From an uncultured Alphaproteobacteria bacterium (GTDB taxonomy: Bacteria; Pseudomonadota; Alphaproteobacteria; Micavibrionales; UBA1664): 64,000 nt of DNA. Under the pieces are notes generated by a model. It saw only the letters and a list, made by a program, of their open reading frames with translations, searched no databases and was not told where the DNA came from. The DNA lies in the NCBI GenBank assembly GCA_943789475.1, contig CALSUG010000003.1, forward strand, positions 124,001 through 188,000, read 5' to 3'. Every line of letters starts with the position of its first letter. The stretch's first letter is position 1. The translations under genes were made by a program, and so were the position numbers. Positions 46,244 to 55,696 of the stretch are shown piece by piece.

Positions 46244-46948
46244 ATGAGCGCACAACAAAACAAACAGCCACAAAAAAGACAGGCTCCGTCACAAGCGAAA
46301 AATCCAAACAAGCCCGAGGTCACATCTCCCCTTGGCAATGTTGTTATTCGCAATCAATTTTACCGTGACGGGTATCGTACACTTATAAAAATAGCCGTTA
46401 TTGAGGCTATTGCTATCGTCGGACTTATCGCCACATTTGTTGTTTTTTTAAACATATACACACCTACACGCACCTATTTTGCCACAACAGAGGACGGCCG
46501 CGTTGTACCAATGATAGCCCTTTCACAGGCAAATTTGAGCAAACCCGCACTTTTATCATGGGCTGCACAAGCCGCCAGCGAGACTATGACTTTTGGATTT
46601 CACGATTATCGTCGTCGTTTGCAAGAGTCGTCACGTCATTTTACACGCCGTGGATGGGGAAGCTTTACAAAGGCTTTGCAGGATTCCGGTATGATTGAAA
46701 CTGTAACAAGCAATCGTCAAGTTATATCCGCAACACCTCGATCTGCGCCTACAATTTTAGCAGAAGGACTTATGCCGACAGGGGTTTACAGGTGGGAAGT
46801 CGAAATGCCTATGCTAATCACATATGAACTTGGCCAATCACGACGCAGCGACACTATGAACATCCGATTGGTTATTGTGCGTGTACCCAAATTAGAAAGC
46901 GCAAATGGTGTTGGCATCGAGCAATGGATAGCCTATAAAGGGTCGTAA
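46244..46948 (+). CDS. dotI: Type IVB secretion inner-membrane protein DotI/IcmL (TraM-like)
   Basis: 234 residues. After a Gln/Lys-rich N-terminus comes the family block IRNQFYRDGYRTLIKIA, one membrane segment (about 47-69), TPTRTYFATTEDGRVVPM, a periplasmic NTF2-like domain with HFTRRGWGSFTKALQDSGMI and YRWEVEMPMLITYE. This matches DotI/IcmL of Legionella and TraM of IncI plasmids, which form part of the inner-membrane complex. First gene of dotI-dotH-dotG-dotF order. Confidence 0.9.
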   Translation: MSAQQNKQPQKRQAPSQAKNPNKPEVTSPLGNVVIRNQFYRDGYRTLIKIAVIEAIAIVGLIATFVVFLNIYTPTRTYFATTEDGRVVPMIALSQANLSKPALLSWAAQAASETMTFGFHDYRRRLQESSRHFTRRGWGSFTKALQDSGMIETVTSNRQVISATPRSAPTILAEGLMPTGVYRWEVEMPMLITYELGQSRRSDTMNIRLVIVRVPKLESANGVGIEQWIAYKGS

Positions 46949-46976
46949 AATAATATTTTGTCATAAGGTGAAAAAC

Positions 46977-48089
46977 ATGACTGACGTCAATACTGTCATT
47001 CAACAAACATTTAAAACACTTGTATTTAGTGGATTTTTGTCATTAACCGCACACACGGCTTTGGCACAATCTAGTAATCCATTAGATCAATTTAGAAAAT
47101 CAAACGCGGATAATGGTCAATCACCTACACAACAAGTTCCTGCACGACCTGTTGTTTCCATGCACAATAACCAATTACCCCCTCCAACAATTGGAGGGAC
47201 ACAGCAAGGTGGTTTACAACAATCAGCCATTAATCAGGCTCTACAAAACTACAATCTTGATGGAGGAATGTCACTAGAAGAACGACAAGCTGAAACAGAG
47301 CGTATGGCACGCGAGGCTGCTTTTGAAGCAACAATGAATGGTGCTTTCCCACTGAAACCTGAAGAAATTATGGACATTTTAGATCGTTACCGTGATATAC
47401 GCGAAGCCTCAGAAAGTCGTATCGGTGGCGCACCGAAACCAGAAATTACAATGCAATCAGTCTCTCTAGATCCAGGTTCACTGCCTCCCGTTATACAGTT
47501 GTCGCCAGGTTACGTTACAACTTTAAATATCGTTGATATGACTGGACAACCTTGGCCTATACAAGATTTAAGCTGGGGTGGAAATTTTGAAATTATTCAA
47601 CCAAAAGAAGGTGAAAACATCGTTCGTATTAGCCCGATGAAAGCACATGAAGTTGGCAACCTATCTATTCGCCTTCTCGATTTAAAAACACCCGTTATTT
47701 TTTCATTAAGTACTCAATTGGAAAAAGTACAATATCGATTTGATGCGCAAATTCCTGAATATGGCCCTTATGCAGAAACGCCACTTATCGACAACGGTCC
47801 TTCGATAACGAGTGCGCAAGCTGGTGGAGAAGATATTCTTCGTATTCTTGATGGCACACCGCCTGCTGGTGCAAAAAAATTAAACGTTGAGGGAGCTGAC
47901 GGGCGTACAATCGCCTATGATCTTGGCGGTCAAACCTATGTTCGCACCCCGTTAACATTGCTCTCACCAGGATGGAGCAACTCCATAACTTCCGCTGATG
48001 GAACAAATGTTTACATTATTAATAAATCTCCTGTCCTTCTTTTATCCGATAATGGAAAAATGACACGAGCCATGATTGAATATAATTAA
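46977..48089 (+). CDS. dotH: Type IVB secretion outer-membrane core protein DotH/IcmK (TraN-like)
   Basis: 370 residues from the ATG at 46977, which has AAGGTG 6 bases upstream; an in-frame GTG at 46968 is less likely. Signal peptide (TAHTALAQ). A Gln-rich linker is followed by helices (EERQAETERMAREAAFEA) and the conserved beta domain: LPPVIQLSPGYVTTLNIVDMTGQPWPIQ, and LTLLSPGWSNSITSADGTNVYII. This is the DotH/IcmK pattern, a component of the outer-membrane core complex with DotG. Spacing to dotI and dotG is short. Confidence 0.88.
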   Translation: MTDVNTVIQQTFKTLVFSGFLSLTAHTALAQSSNPLDQFRKSNADNGQSPTQQVPARPVVSMHNNQLPPPTIGGTQQGGLQQSAINQALQNYNLDGGMSLEERQAETERMAREAAFEATMNGAFPLKPEEIMDILDRYRDIREASESRIGGAPKPEITMQSVSLDPGSLPPVIQLSPGYVTTLNIVDMTGQPWPIQDLSWGGNFEIIQPKEGENIVRISPMKAHEVGNLSIRLLDLKTPVIFSLSTQLEKVQYRFDAQIPEYGPYAETPLIDNGPSITSAQAGGEDILRILDGTPPAGAKKLNVEGADGRTIAYDLGGQTYVRTPLTLLSPGWSNSITSADGTNVYIINKSPVLLLSDNGKMTRAMIEYN

Positions 48090-48100
48090 GGTTAAAAAAT

Positions 48101-49423
48101 ATGAACGATTTTAACGACGACGATTTTGACAATTTCGATGACAACAGCTTTGAAGATTTCAATTCAGAAAATTCTTTAAAAGATGTCTGGCAAAACAATC
48201 CTTTAATAAAAATTTTTGCTGTTATTGGAGGTATAATATTGGTTATAGCCGCTATTATGATTTTTTCTGGAGATAAAGACGACAAAGAATCACGTATTTC
48301 AAACGCACCTGATGATCGCGAAATTCTCGGTGGTGAAATATCACAAAACTATGCTGATGTTTTAGAAGAAGTAAACGAACAACGACTTGATCGTGCCGTA
48401 CAAACAGGAACAAGCACTATCCCTATGCTTATTAATCCTGAAGAACAAGAACTTCTAACTGAAGTAGAAGAAACACCACCTTACGAAGAATTTGATCCCT
48501 TAGCAACGTTTCGTTCAGCCATGGAAGAGCCAAAGGCAACTATAATTGAAGAAGAACCAGTTCTTATTGCACCACAAAACCTTGCACCTGTGCAACAACC
48601 TGTTGCAATGCCCAGTCCAGAAGCCATTCAAGCACTTGCTCAAGCCATGGCCACGGATGTTAGTGGTATTTTAGGAAACCACAATCCGACAAATCCAAAA
48701 ATTCAACAAGTAACATCAAAAGATTACTTTAAAAATTTAGCTGCAGCCGAGTTATCCGCCCAGCAGGGCACAATGGTAGATACAGATGGTGACGGAATTC
48801 CCGACACACCGTTAAATAATTCAACTTCTAGCAACATAACTTATTCTGCCGACGATAGTGGTGAAGTTGTCCAAACAATTCTTGTTCCTGCTGGCGACAT
48901 AAATTACGCCCAACTCTTGACAGAAGCCAACAGCGATGTTCCTGGGCCTATTTTAGCCCAACTAGTCTCTGGCCCTTTGGCTGGTGCACGCCTCTTGGGA
49001 CAATTCTCACTCAGGGATGAATATTTGGTTCTCTCTTTTAATTCAATTATCATTGACGGAATCAATCAACCTATATCTGCTGTTGCTATCGACCCATCAA
49101 CAACACTTCCTGGTGTTGCCTCGGATGTAGATCGTCGCTATTGGACACGTGTTTTCTTACCAGCTGCCGCTAAATTTTTGGAAGGTGTGGGATCTGCCAT
49201 CGCACAAGATTCAGAAACAACGGTTACTGTATCAGGTGACACTGTTGTCGAGGAGACAAAGGCTCTTGATTTTGAACAAGAAATTGGAAGAGGTGTTGAA
49301 GAGGGTTTTTCCGAAATTGCTGAATTCATGGACAATGAAGCTGATTCTACAAAAATTCTTGTGCGTGTAGCACGAGGAACCGCCCTTGGAATTTTATTCA
49401 CAGAACCTGTTTTGGAGCAATAA
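48101..49423 (+). CDS. dotG: Type IVB secretion channel protein DotG/IcmE (TraO-like), short form
   Basis: 440 residues. A very acidic N-terminus (Asp/Phe/Asn-rich, 1-25), one membrane segment at 36-55, a variable linker (60-220), and a C-terminal VirB10-like domain (about 250-440): LVSGPLAGARLLGQFSL, YLVLSFNSIIIDG, AVAIDPSTTLPG, VDRRYWTRVFLPAAAKFLEGVGSAI. Legionella DotG is about 1,050 residues because of pentapeptide-like repeats, which are missing here. A DTDGDGIPD segment (227-235), like a calcium-binding thrombospondin type 3 motif, lies before the VirB10 domain. DotG spans the periplasm as the central channel. AAGG precedes the ATG. Confidence 0.9.
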   Translation: MNDFNDDDFDNFDDNSFEDFNSENSLKDVWQNNPLIKIFAVIGGIILVIAAIMIFSGDKDDKESRISNAPDDREILGGEISQNYADVLEEVNEQRLDRAVQTGTSTIPMLINPEEQELLTEVEETPPYEEFDPLATFRSAMEEPKATIIEEEPVLIAPQNLAPVQQPVAMPSPEAIQALAQAMATDVSGILGNHNPTNPKIQQVTSKDYFKNLAAAELSAQQGTMVDTDGDGIPDTPLNNSTSSNITYSADDSGEVVQTILVPAGDINYAQLLTEANSDVPGPILAQLVSGPLAGARLLGQFSLRDEYLVLSFNSIIIDGINQPISAVAIDPSTTLPGVASDVDRRYWTRVFLPAAAKFLEGVGSAIAQDSETTVTVSGDTVVEETKALDFEQEIGRGVEEGFSEIAEFMDNEADSTKILVRVARGTALGILFTEPVLEQ

Positions 49424-49426
49424 ATT

Positions 49427-50725
49427 ATGGACGATAATATAAATAAATCAGATGATATAAACATTGATCCATTAGAAAATGATCAACTTGCGCAAGAACT
49501 CTCTGATACGTTTGAGGAACCATTTGATGAAACCAGCGACAACAGTACCTTTTCAAACGACGATTGGGATGAGGAAATCGAGAGTGATTTTTATGAAGGC
49601 GAAAATGTAACCACAAGCCATTCTCCAAAATCACAAATAAATTGGTTTAATATTGGCGTTTTTGGTTTTGTTGGTATTGCCGCTATTGTTCTTGGATACG
49701 ATCAATTTATCGGTAGTGCACCAACACCCGTCTCTGTTATCCAACAAAAACCTGCCTCGCAAGCTCCTTCATTACAAGAAAAACAAGATTTAGCACAGCA
49801 AGCTATCTCTGGTACTCTAAACACCCCAACATCTCCCCAAGGATTTCTAGGAAACCCCGATATATTGGCCGATGCAAATAATGAAGAACAAGTCACTAAA
49901 CAACACAATGCAGATAACGATTTGTTCAATGTGTTAGACACCCCACCATCTTATGAAGATGATCTAGAAGATATGTTATCAACACTAAAACAACCAGCAG
50001 CTCCGAAAAAAAATGATATTGAAAAAATTGAAACTATAGAAACCATTGATACACTTCCGTTACCTTCTGATGCACATACGAAGATAAAACAAACACCTAC
50101 CACGTCCGTATCAAACAATACAGATATCTCCCCATCCTTACCTGTGATGCAAACAATCGAAACTGTTGCTGTTAAAGATGATACAAGTGATATAGCTATT
50201 AATGCCTCCACATCATCCATTGAAGAAACAACGGAAAGTTCACCAACGACGGCTACTACATCCGCTGATATTATCAAGATTTCGTCGCAGGTTGAGACGT
50301 TGAGTACACGACTTAATGATCTCACCTCAAGAATGGATACCATCATGGACAAAATGGATGCTGAACCCATTATGGCTGCACCAGCGCCAGCACCTGATAA
50401 CGCCCTCATTTCAAAAATGGAAGCGACCATTGCAACACTTGAAAAACGCGTTGAAACATTATCAAAAGCAAAACCTCCTGTAACAAAACGCTCAACAAAA
50501 ACTGTAACTAAGAAAAAGGTAACACCAAAAATTTCAAAACCTAAAGTCGTTTGGGAACTGCGTGGCGCATCACCAGATCAAGCCTATGTTGCACAAAAAG
50601 GTACACAAAATTTGCGCACTGTTGCTGTTGGCGAAAGCTTGAATGGCGTTGGGCGTATTACCTCAATCGCAATTGAAAACAACAGATGGGTTGTCCGCGG
50701 GACAAGTGGTATTATTACCCAATAA
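49427..50725 (+). CDS. Inner-membrane protein in the DotF/IcmG (TraP) position
   Basis: 432 residues. Acidic cytoplasmic N-terminus (1-70), one membrane segment at 73-90, a long low-complexity Thr/Ser/Asp-rich region, a coiled coil (about 285-350, with SQVETLSTRLNDLTSRMDT and MEATIATLEKRVETL), a Lys-rich stretch and a small beta domain at the end (KVVWELRGASPDQAYV; NNRWVVRGTSGII). DotF/IcmG and TraP share this layout, membrane segment plus coiled coil plus C-terminal domain, and follow dotG in both Legionella and IncI plasmids. The assignment rests on order and layout, not on a clear motif. Starts 3 bases after dotG. Confidence 0.55.
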   Translation: MDDNINKSDDINIDPLENDQLAQELSDTFEEPFDETSDNSTFSNDDWDEEIESDFYEGENVTTSHSPKSQINWFNIGVFGFVGIAAIVLGYDQFIGSAPTPVSVIQQKPASQAPSLQEKQDLAQQAISGTLNTPTSPQGFLGNPDILADANNEEQVTKQHNADNDLFNVLDTPPSYEDDLEDMLSTLKQPAAPKKNDIEKIETIETIDTLPLPSDAHTKIKQTPTTSVSNNTDISPSLPVMQTIETVAVKDDTSDIAINASTSSIEETTESSPTTATTSADIIKISSQVETLSTRLNDLTSRMDTIMDKMDAEPIMAAPAPAPDNALISKMEATIATLEKRVETLSKAKPPVTKRSTKTVTKKKVTPKISKPKVVWELRGASPDQAYVAQKGTQNLRTVAVGESLNGVGRITSIAIENNRWVVRGTSGIITQ

Positions 50726-50784
50726 AATCACCTGTTGACAAAAGAACAAAAATAGAACATTATTTCCTCATCCACACAATAAGT

Positions 50785-50826
50785 GCGCCTGTATAAATCC
50801 CCTCCGATTTTACAGGTGTTTTTTTA
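50785..50826 (+). terminator. Rho-independent terminator of the dotI-dotF operon
   Basis: GCGCCTGTA (50785-50793) pairs with TACAGGTGT (50811-50819) using two G-T pairs, extended by AAAT/ATTT around a bulge, and is followed by a run of T to 50826. It ends the four-gene Dot/Icm unit 60 bases after the last stop codon. Confidence 0.82.
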
Positions 50827-50856
50827 TTTTCATCCCTTAACGAAAGAGATAACAAC

Positions 50857-51189
50857 ATGACAACGCTTCCTATGGACAGTGATAACAACCCTATTCCAGC
50901 ATTAACCCTTAACCCAAATGGTGCTCATGCGATTAATGTAACAAGTGTAAGTGCACGCAACATAGCAGCGTTCGAAATCGATACACGTGTTATAAGCATT
51001 TACGCTACGGATGACGTTTTCATTCGATTTGGTGATACAATGGTCACAGCAAACAGTACCGATCATTTTTTTCCAAAAGGACTCTATTACGATTTTTCGA
51101 TTGGTGGAGATAAAGTTATGCATACGCCCTATGTAGCGGTTTTAGCCGCAAATGCAGATTGCTATCTTTATATATCTGAAAAACAATAA
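50857..51189 (+). CDS. Small unknown protein, 110 residues
   Basis: Not assigned. Beta-rich, no signal peptide. The pattern INVTSVSARNIAAFEIDTRVISIYATDDVFIRFGD... with a late LYISEKQ recalls small beta proteins seen in phage structural modules of Proteobacteria, but no phage genes surround it. GAAAGAGA precedes the ATG. It stands between the Dot/Icm terminator and putA. Confidence 0.65.
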   Translation: MTTLPMDSDNNPIPALTLNPNGAHAINVTSVSARNIAAFEIDTRVISIYATDDVFIRFGDTMVTANSTDHFFPKGLYYDFSIGGDKVMHTPYVAVLAANADCYLYISEKQ

Positions 51190-51230
51190 TTTCTTACCGC
51201 GCATAAAACAATTCATGATATCCTGTGTTC

Positions 51231-54200
51231 ATGGATGAGTTTTATGCGCTAAAGTTCAAAGATGAAAATTTGGTTATTCCAAATTTGCTAAAAACATTAG
51301 AAAAAACGCATAGCCGCAAAAAATACATAGAACAACAGACACGTGTGTTCATAGAAACCATTCGCGCGAAGAAAAACGAAACATCAGGATTTAATGCTCT
51401 GATGCAATCTTATGATTTAACTTCAGAAGAAGGTTTGGCCTTGATGACATTAGCCGAAGCCTTACTTCGTATTCCAGACACAAATACGGCAAATGATTTG
51501 ATCCAAGATAAATTATCCGATGGGGATTGGTCAAATTTATTTGATAATGCCGATAGTTTTCTTGGCAAATTTTCTGGATACGGCTTGTCTTTTTCACAAA
51601 AAATATTAGATAGCATGATTGGAAAAATGGGGATGCCCATCATTCGCAAAGCCTGTGTCGAGGCTATGCGATTAATGGGAAAAACGTTTGTCTTGGGGCG
51701 TGATATAGACGAAGCGATCGAAGAATCTCAGTCTGGATTAACACACGGATATAGTTATAATTTTGACATGCTGGGCGAAGGGGCACGCACCAGTGCCGAC
51801 GCTCAATATTATTTCGAGGCCTATACCCATGCCATTCGCACGATTGGACAATCAACAAGTACAACACAACATATTTTCAAACGCCCTGGCATTTCGATAA
51901 AATTATCTGCCCTATATCCACGATTTGAATTTGCACAACATAAGAAATGTGCTCCTTTCCTCACTGCAAAATTACAAGAGTTATGTATTATTGCTGCTGA
52001 ATATAATATTAACCTGACTGTTGATGCCGAAGAATGCGATCGCCTAACAACCTCACTTTCTATTATTAAAAATATTACACAACACCCTATTTTAAAAACA
52101 TGGGACGGGTTTGGATTCGCTGTGCAAGCCTATCACAAACGTGCGAACGCTATCATTGATAAAGCAATCTTGTGGGCACAATCCGCCGAACAAAAAATAT
52201 CTATCCGCCTTGTCAAAGGTGCTTATTGGGACAGTGAAATCAAGCATGCCCAAGTTGAAGGTCATGAGGGGTATCCCGTATTTACACGTAAAGAAAACAC
52301 AGATCTGTCCTATTTGGCGTGTGCACATAAATTGTTAAATAATCGTGACGTGATCGTCCCCATGTTTGGTACACATAATGCACAAACGGTTGCTGCCATT
52401 TTGGATATAGCCGATGCTGATAAAACAGGTTTTATCTTTCAACGCTTACATGGAATGGGCGAGCAATTGCACGATCAAATCTTATCTATGGACGTGCCTT
52501 CTTGCGTTTATGCGCCTGTTGGAACTCACAAATATTTATTAGCTTATTTAGTCAGGCGATTGTTAGAAAACGGTGCAAACTCGTCTTTTGTTAATAAAAT
52601 TTATGATGATGACACATCAATTAATGATTTGACCCAACATCCAATTGATTTGGTTATGGCGAATAAGGATAATCACGCTCATCCCCAAATCCCCTTACCA
52701 TCTCAAATTTATAAGAAGCGCACAAACTCTTCTGGGTTAGATTTATTTGAAGAGACACCATTAACATCCCTATTCGAAACAATAAAAAACTACGAAGATA
52801 CAAAAATTGATGCCCCCTGCATTATAAACGGTATCGATATCACCGATGGATATAATGTTCCAAATGAAAATCCATCCAACCATCATGACATTATTGGTCA
52901 CACAACATACGCCACAGATGATAACATCACGATGGCTTATTATAATTTAGAAAACGGATTCATATCATGGAATGCGTGTGATGTTGAGATACGGGTATCA
53001 GCACTTGAAAAAATTGCTGATCTATACGAAGAAAATACAAACGAACTTATGGCAATATTAATCCGTGAGGCAGGAAAAACAATTCCTGATGCCATTGCTG
53101 AAATCCGTGAAGCTGTTGATTTTTGCCGTTATTACGCCGTACAAGCTCGTAGCGATTTTAAATTAAAAGAGCTTGAAGGTCCCACCGGTGAAACCAATAC
53201 CCTGCAATTAGAAGGTCGTGGAATATTTGCGTGTATATCACCATGGAATTTCCCTTTAGCCATTTTCACTGGGCAAATTGTCGCCGCTCTTGTCGCGGGT
53301 AATGCTGTTTTGATTAAACCTGCGGAGCAAACACCCGCTATCGCCACATATGCTGTTCGATTAATGTTGGCAGCAGGTATTCCTGACAATGTCATCGCCC
53401 TCATCCAAGGTGATGGACTAATCGGTGAAAAAATTATTACTCATCCATCTCTAGCAGGCGTTGCATTCACAGGATCAACAGATGTTGCCAAAATTATCCA
53501 ACGACAATTGGCGAATAAAGATGGCGCGATCATTCCATTCATCGCCGAAACAGGCGGGTTAAATGCGATGATTGTCGACAGCACAGCATTACCCGAACAA
53601 GTTACCGATGATGTTTTATATTCCGCCTTTGGATCAGCCGGGCAACGATGTTCGGCCCTACGCATTTTATGTGTTCAAAATGACGTCGCGGACGAAATAA
53701 TTACAATGATAAAAGGTGCGATGGACCATTTAACCGTTGGTGATCCATCATGCCTATCTACAGACATTGGCCCCATTATTGATGAAGAAGCAAAACGCAA
53801 CCTTGTCAATTACCGCATTCAATTGGAAGGCACCGCACAAGAAACACTAGAAACACCGCATGATGAACGTCTTGAGGCCTATGGCACTTTCTTCACCCCT
53901 TTCATGGCAGAAATGAATGAAATTGATTTAATTAATACAGAGGCCTTTGGCCCTATCCTACATATTATCCGTTACAAGGAAGACGAGCTTGAGAACCTTA
54001 TTGAAAAAATTAATGAAAAAGGATTTGGCCTCACCTTTGGATTACACAGTCGTATCCAAGGCAAACACGGTAAAATTTCAAAATTAATAAAGGCGGGTAA
54101 CATTTACATTAATCGCGGTCAAACAGGTGCCGTTGTCGGTGTTCAACCATTTGGCGGGCAAGGATTATCAGGCACAGGACCAAAAGCTGGTGGCCCGCAT

Positions 54201-54284
54201 TACCTTCATGCCTTTACGACCGAAAAATCCATCAGCGACAATATAACCGCGTCAGGTGGTAATGCGACATTAGTGAATTTATAA
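51231..54284 (+). CDS. putA: Bifunctional proline dehydrogenase / glutamate-semialdehyde dehydrogenase
   Basis: 1,017 residues from the ATG at 51231 (a GTG two codons earlier is possible; neither has a Shine-Dalgarno). The proline dehydrogenase barrel (about 80-470) has VKGAYWDSEIKHAQ, MFGTHNAQTV and the YLVRRLLENGANSSFV motif for substrate and FAD. The aldehyde dehydrogenase part (about 520-1015) has ISPWNFPLAIFTGQIVAAL, GVAFTGSTDVAKII, the general base in AETGG and the catalytic cysteine in SAGQRCSALRIL. No N-terminal ribbon-helix-helix domain, so it does not act as a repressor. Oxidises proline to glutamate at the inner membrane. Confidence 0.95.
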   Translation: MDEFYALKFKDENLVIPNLLKTLEKTHSRKKYIEQQTRVFIETIRAKKNETSGFNALMQSYDLTSEEGLALMTLAEALLRIPDTNTANDLIQDKLSDGDWSNLFDNADSFLGKFSGYGLSFSQKILDSMIGKMGMPIIRKACVEAMRLMGKTFVLGRDIDEAIEESQSGLTHGYSYNFDMLGEGARTSADAQYYFEAYTHAIRTIGQSTSTTQHIFKRPGISIKLSALYPRFEFAQHKKCAPFLTAKLQELCIIAAEYNINLTVDAEECDRLTTSLSIIKNITQHPILKTWDGFGFAVQAYHKRANAIIDKAILWAQSAEQKISIRLVKGAYWDSEIKHAQVEGHEGYPVFTRKENTDLSYLACAHKLLNNRDVIVPMFGTHNAQTVAAILDIADADKTGFIFQRLHGMGEQLHDQILSMDVPSCVYAPVGTHKYLLAYLVRRLLENGANSSFVNKIYDDDTSINDLTQHPIDLVMANKDNHAHPQIPLPSQIYKKRTNSSGLDLFEETPLTSLFETIKNYEDTKIDAPCIINGIDITDGYNVPNENPSNHHDIIGHTTYATDDNITMAYYNLENGFISWNACDVEIRVSALEKIADLYEENTNELMAILIREAGKTIPDAIAEIREAVDFCRYYAVQARSDFKLKELEGPTGETNTLQLEGRGIFACISPWNFPLAIFTGQIVAALVAGNAVLIKPAEQTPAIATYAVRLMLAAGIPDNVIALIQGDGLIGEKIITHPSLAGVAFTGSTDVAKIIQRQLANKDGAIIPFIAETGGLNAMIVDSTALPEQVTDDVLYSAFGSAGQRCSALRILCVQNDVADEIITMIKGAMDHLTVGDPSCLSTDIGPIIDEEAKRNLVNYRIQLEGTAQETLETPHDERLEAYGTFFTPFMAEMNEIDLINTEAFGPILHIIRYKEDELENLIEKINEKGFGLTFGLHSRIQGKHGKISKLIKAGNIYINRGQTGAVVGVQPFGGQGLSGTGPKAGGPHYLHAFTTEKSISDNITASGGNATLVNL

Positions 54285-54366
54285 ATATATTGGTGGTTAC
54301 ATTTTATTAATACTTTGTCTTTAGTGTAGTGTGTGTCATACAAAAATAAGAATAATAATATCGAAC

Positions 54367-55602
54367 ATGGACCCACAATCATTGCACGTTAAACGTAAAA
54401 TTTTTAAAGCAGGAGAGCAAATATTTGCCGAAGGCGATATTCGTGATCATGCCTACATTTTGGAAGAAGGTTCCGTCGATATTATTCGCGCACTGAATGG
54501 AAAAGGCGAAACACGTGTTGCGACACTAAATGCTGGTGATCTTTTCGGTGAAATGGCACTAATGGAACCAGGATTGCGCTCTGCAACGGCTATTGCAAAA
54601 AACAAATGCATTGCCTTTATAATATCTTCGTCCGTATTAGAAGATCGTCTACAAGGGCTTGATCCTGTTGTCACATCATTGTTTAGCATGTTGATTGAGC
54701 GCTATCGTTTTTCACGCATTGAAAAAGATCACAACGATGAAATTATGGGTCGTGTTATGGGGGATGCCGGCAAAGCATTCCACAGCCCGAATGCAGCACT
54801 TAGCCAATTTGCCTCACGCAAAACAGATGCTTTAAAGGAATTAGCACTAGAACAAGAAATTCGCCGTGCGCTTGATAATTGTGATTTCAAACCTTATCTA
54901 CAACCCATTGTGTCCTTAACCGATCAAAAAATAATTGGTTTTGAAACATTGATTAGATGGCATCATAAAACACGTGGCGTTATCATGCCTGATGATTTTA
55001 TTCCGATTGCCGAGCGCATGAATCTCATTCAAGCGATTGATCGTAAGATGTTAGAAATGGCTTGTGATATTATACCTAAAATGCACAAAGCCGTAGAAGG
55101 GGCAGACAAACCATTTATTAGTGTGAACTTATCAGGTGTGAATTTTGAAGACAATTCGATGGTCATGGGAATTGGCGAAGTTTTGAAAAATGCGAATGTC
55201 GATCCAAAGCATATCAAACTTGAAATTACCGAAAGTGCCTTTATCGGTAATGCCGATAATGCTGCAAAAATTCTTGATGGTTTAAAAGAACTCGGTGTTT
55301 CCATCGCCTTGGATGATTTTGGTGTAGGGTACAGCTCACTTGGCTATCTTCACCGATTTGCCATTGATGGCATCAAAATAGACAAAAGCTTTACTCACCG
55401 TGCTCGTGATAATAAAAAAGGCATGGATATTGTTGCAGCCATTATCGGATTGGCAAAAACATTTGATCTTGGCGTAATTGCGGAAGGTATCGAAACACAA
55501 GATGATATGGATAAATTAACCCAGATTGGATGTGTCGAAGGACAAGGATATTTATTCAGCAAGCCCCTCACCGTTGATGAAGCGTTAAAAACACTCCATT
55601 AA
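54367..55602 (+). CDS. Second CNB-EAL protein
   Basis: 411 residues from the ATG at 54367; an in-frame GTG at 54331 is possible. CNB domain at about 8-130 (EEGSVDIIRALNG; GDLFGEMALMEPGLRSATAIA: the cassette keeps GEMAL and R-SAT). EAL domain at about 165-405: the motif reads ETL (GFETLIRWHH), with SVNLS, LEITES, DDFGVGYSSLGYLHRF, IKIDKSF, IAEGIET and QGYLFSKP. The catalytic Glu, Asn, Asp-Asp and Lys are kept, so activity is likely. Same layout as the protein at 32-33.2 kb, but the two are clearly diverged. Confidence 0.92.
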   Translation: MDPQSLHVKRKIFKAGEQIFAEGDIRDHAYILEEGSVDIIRALNGKGETRVATLNAGDLFGEMALMEPGLRSATAIAKNKCIAFIISSSVLEDRLQGLDPVVTSLFSMLIERYRFSRIEKDHNDEIMGRVMGDAGKAFHSPNAALSQFASRKTDALKELALEQEIRRALDNCDFKPYLQPIVSLTDQKIIGFETLIRWHHKTRGVIMPDDFIPIAERMNLIQAIDRKMLEMACDIIPKMHKAVEGADKPFISVNLSGVNFEDNSMVMGIGEVLKNANVDPKHIKLEITESAFIGNADNAAKILDGLKELGVSIALDDFGVGYSSLGYLHRFAIDGIKIDKSFTHRARDNKKGMDIVAAIIGLAKTFDLGVIAEGIETQDDMDKLTQIGCVEGQGYLFSKPLTVDEALKTLH

Positions 55603-55664
55603 AACTACGAAACTTAAACGACTCAATTTTATAAAATTGTTATTTACCAGATAGTTAACCATAA

Positions 55665-55690
55665 AAAAGCGACTTAATTAAGTCGCTTTT
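55665..55690. terminator. Bidirectional terminator between CNB-EAL gene and the convergent unknown gene
   Basis: A perfect 26-base palindrome: AAAAGCGACTT, central AATT, AAGTCGCTTTT. A runs and T runs flank the core in both directions. It ends 6 bases before the stop of the minus-strand gene. Confidence 0.9.
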
Positions 55691-55696
55691 AATCAT

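Noticed and set aside
49951-50430. A 159-codon open frame on the minus strand opposite the DotF-position gene
   Set aside because: The translation is a Val/Ser-rich mirror of a Thr/Asp-rich low-complexity region on the other strand and has no support of its own.
46244-50725. An integrated conjugative plasmid or element (IncI-like tra genes)
   Set aside because: No relaxase, integrase, replication gene, attachment repeats or tRNA edge is seen, base composition equals that of the neighbours, and the genes lie between guaA and putA.
50857-51189. A prophage remnant, because the 110-residue protein recalls small phage structural proteins
   Set aside because: A single small beta-rich gene without any other phage gene is not enough.
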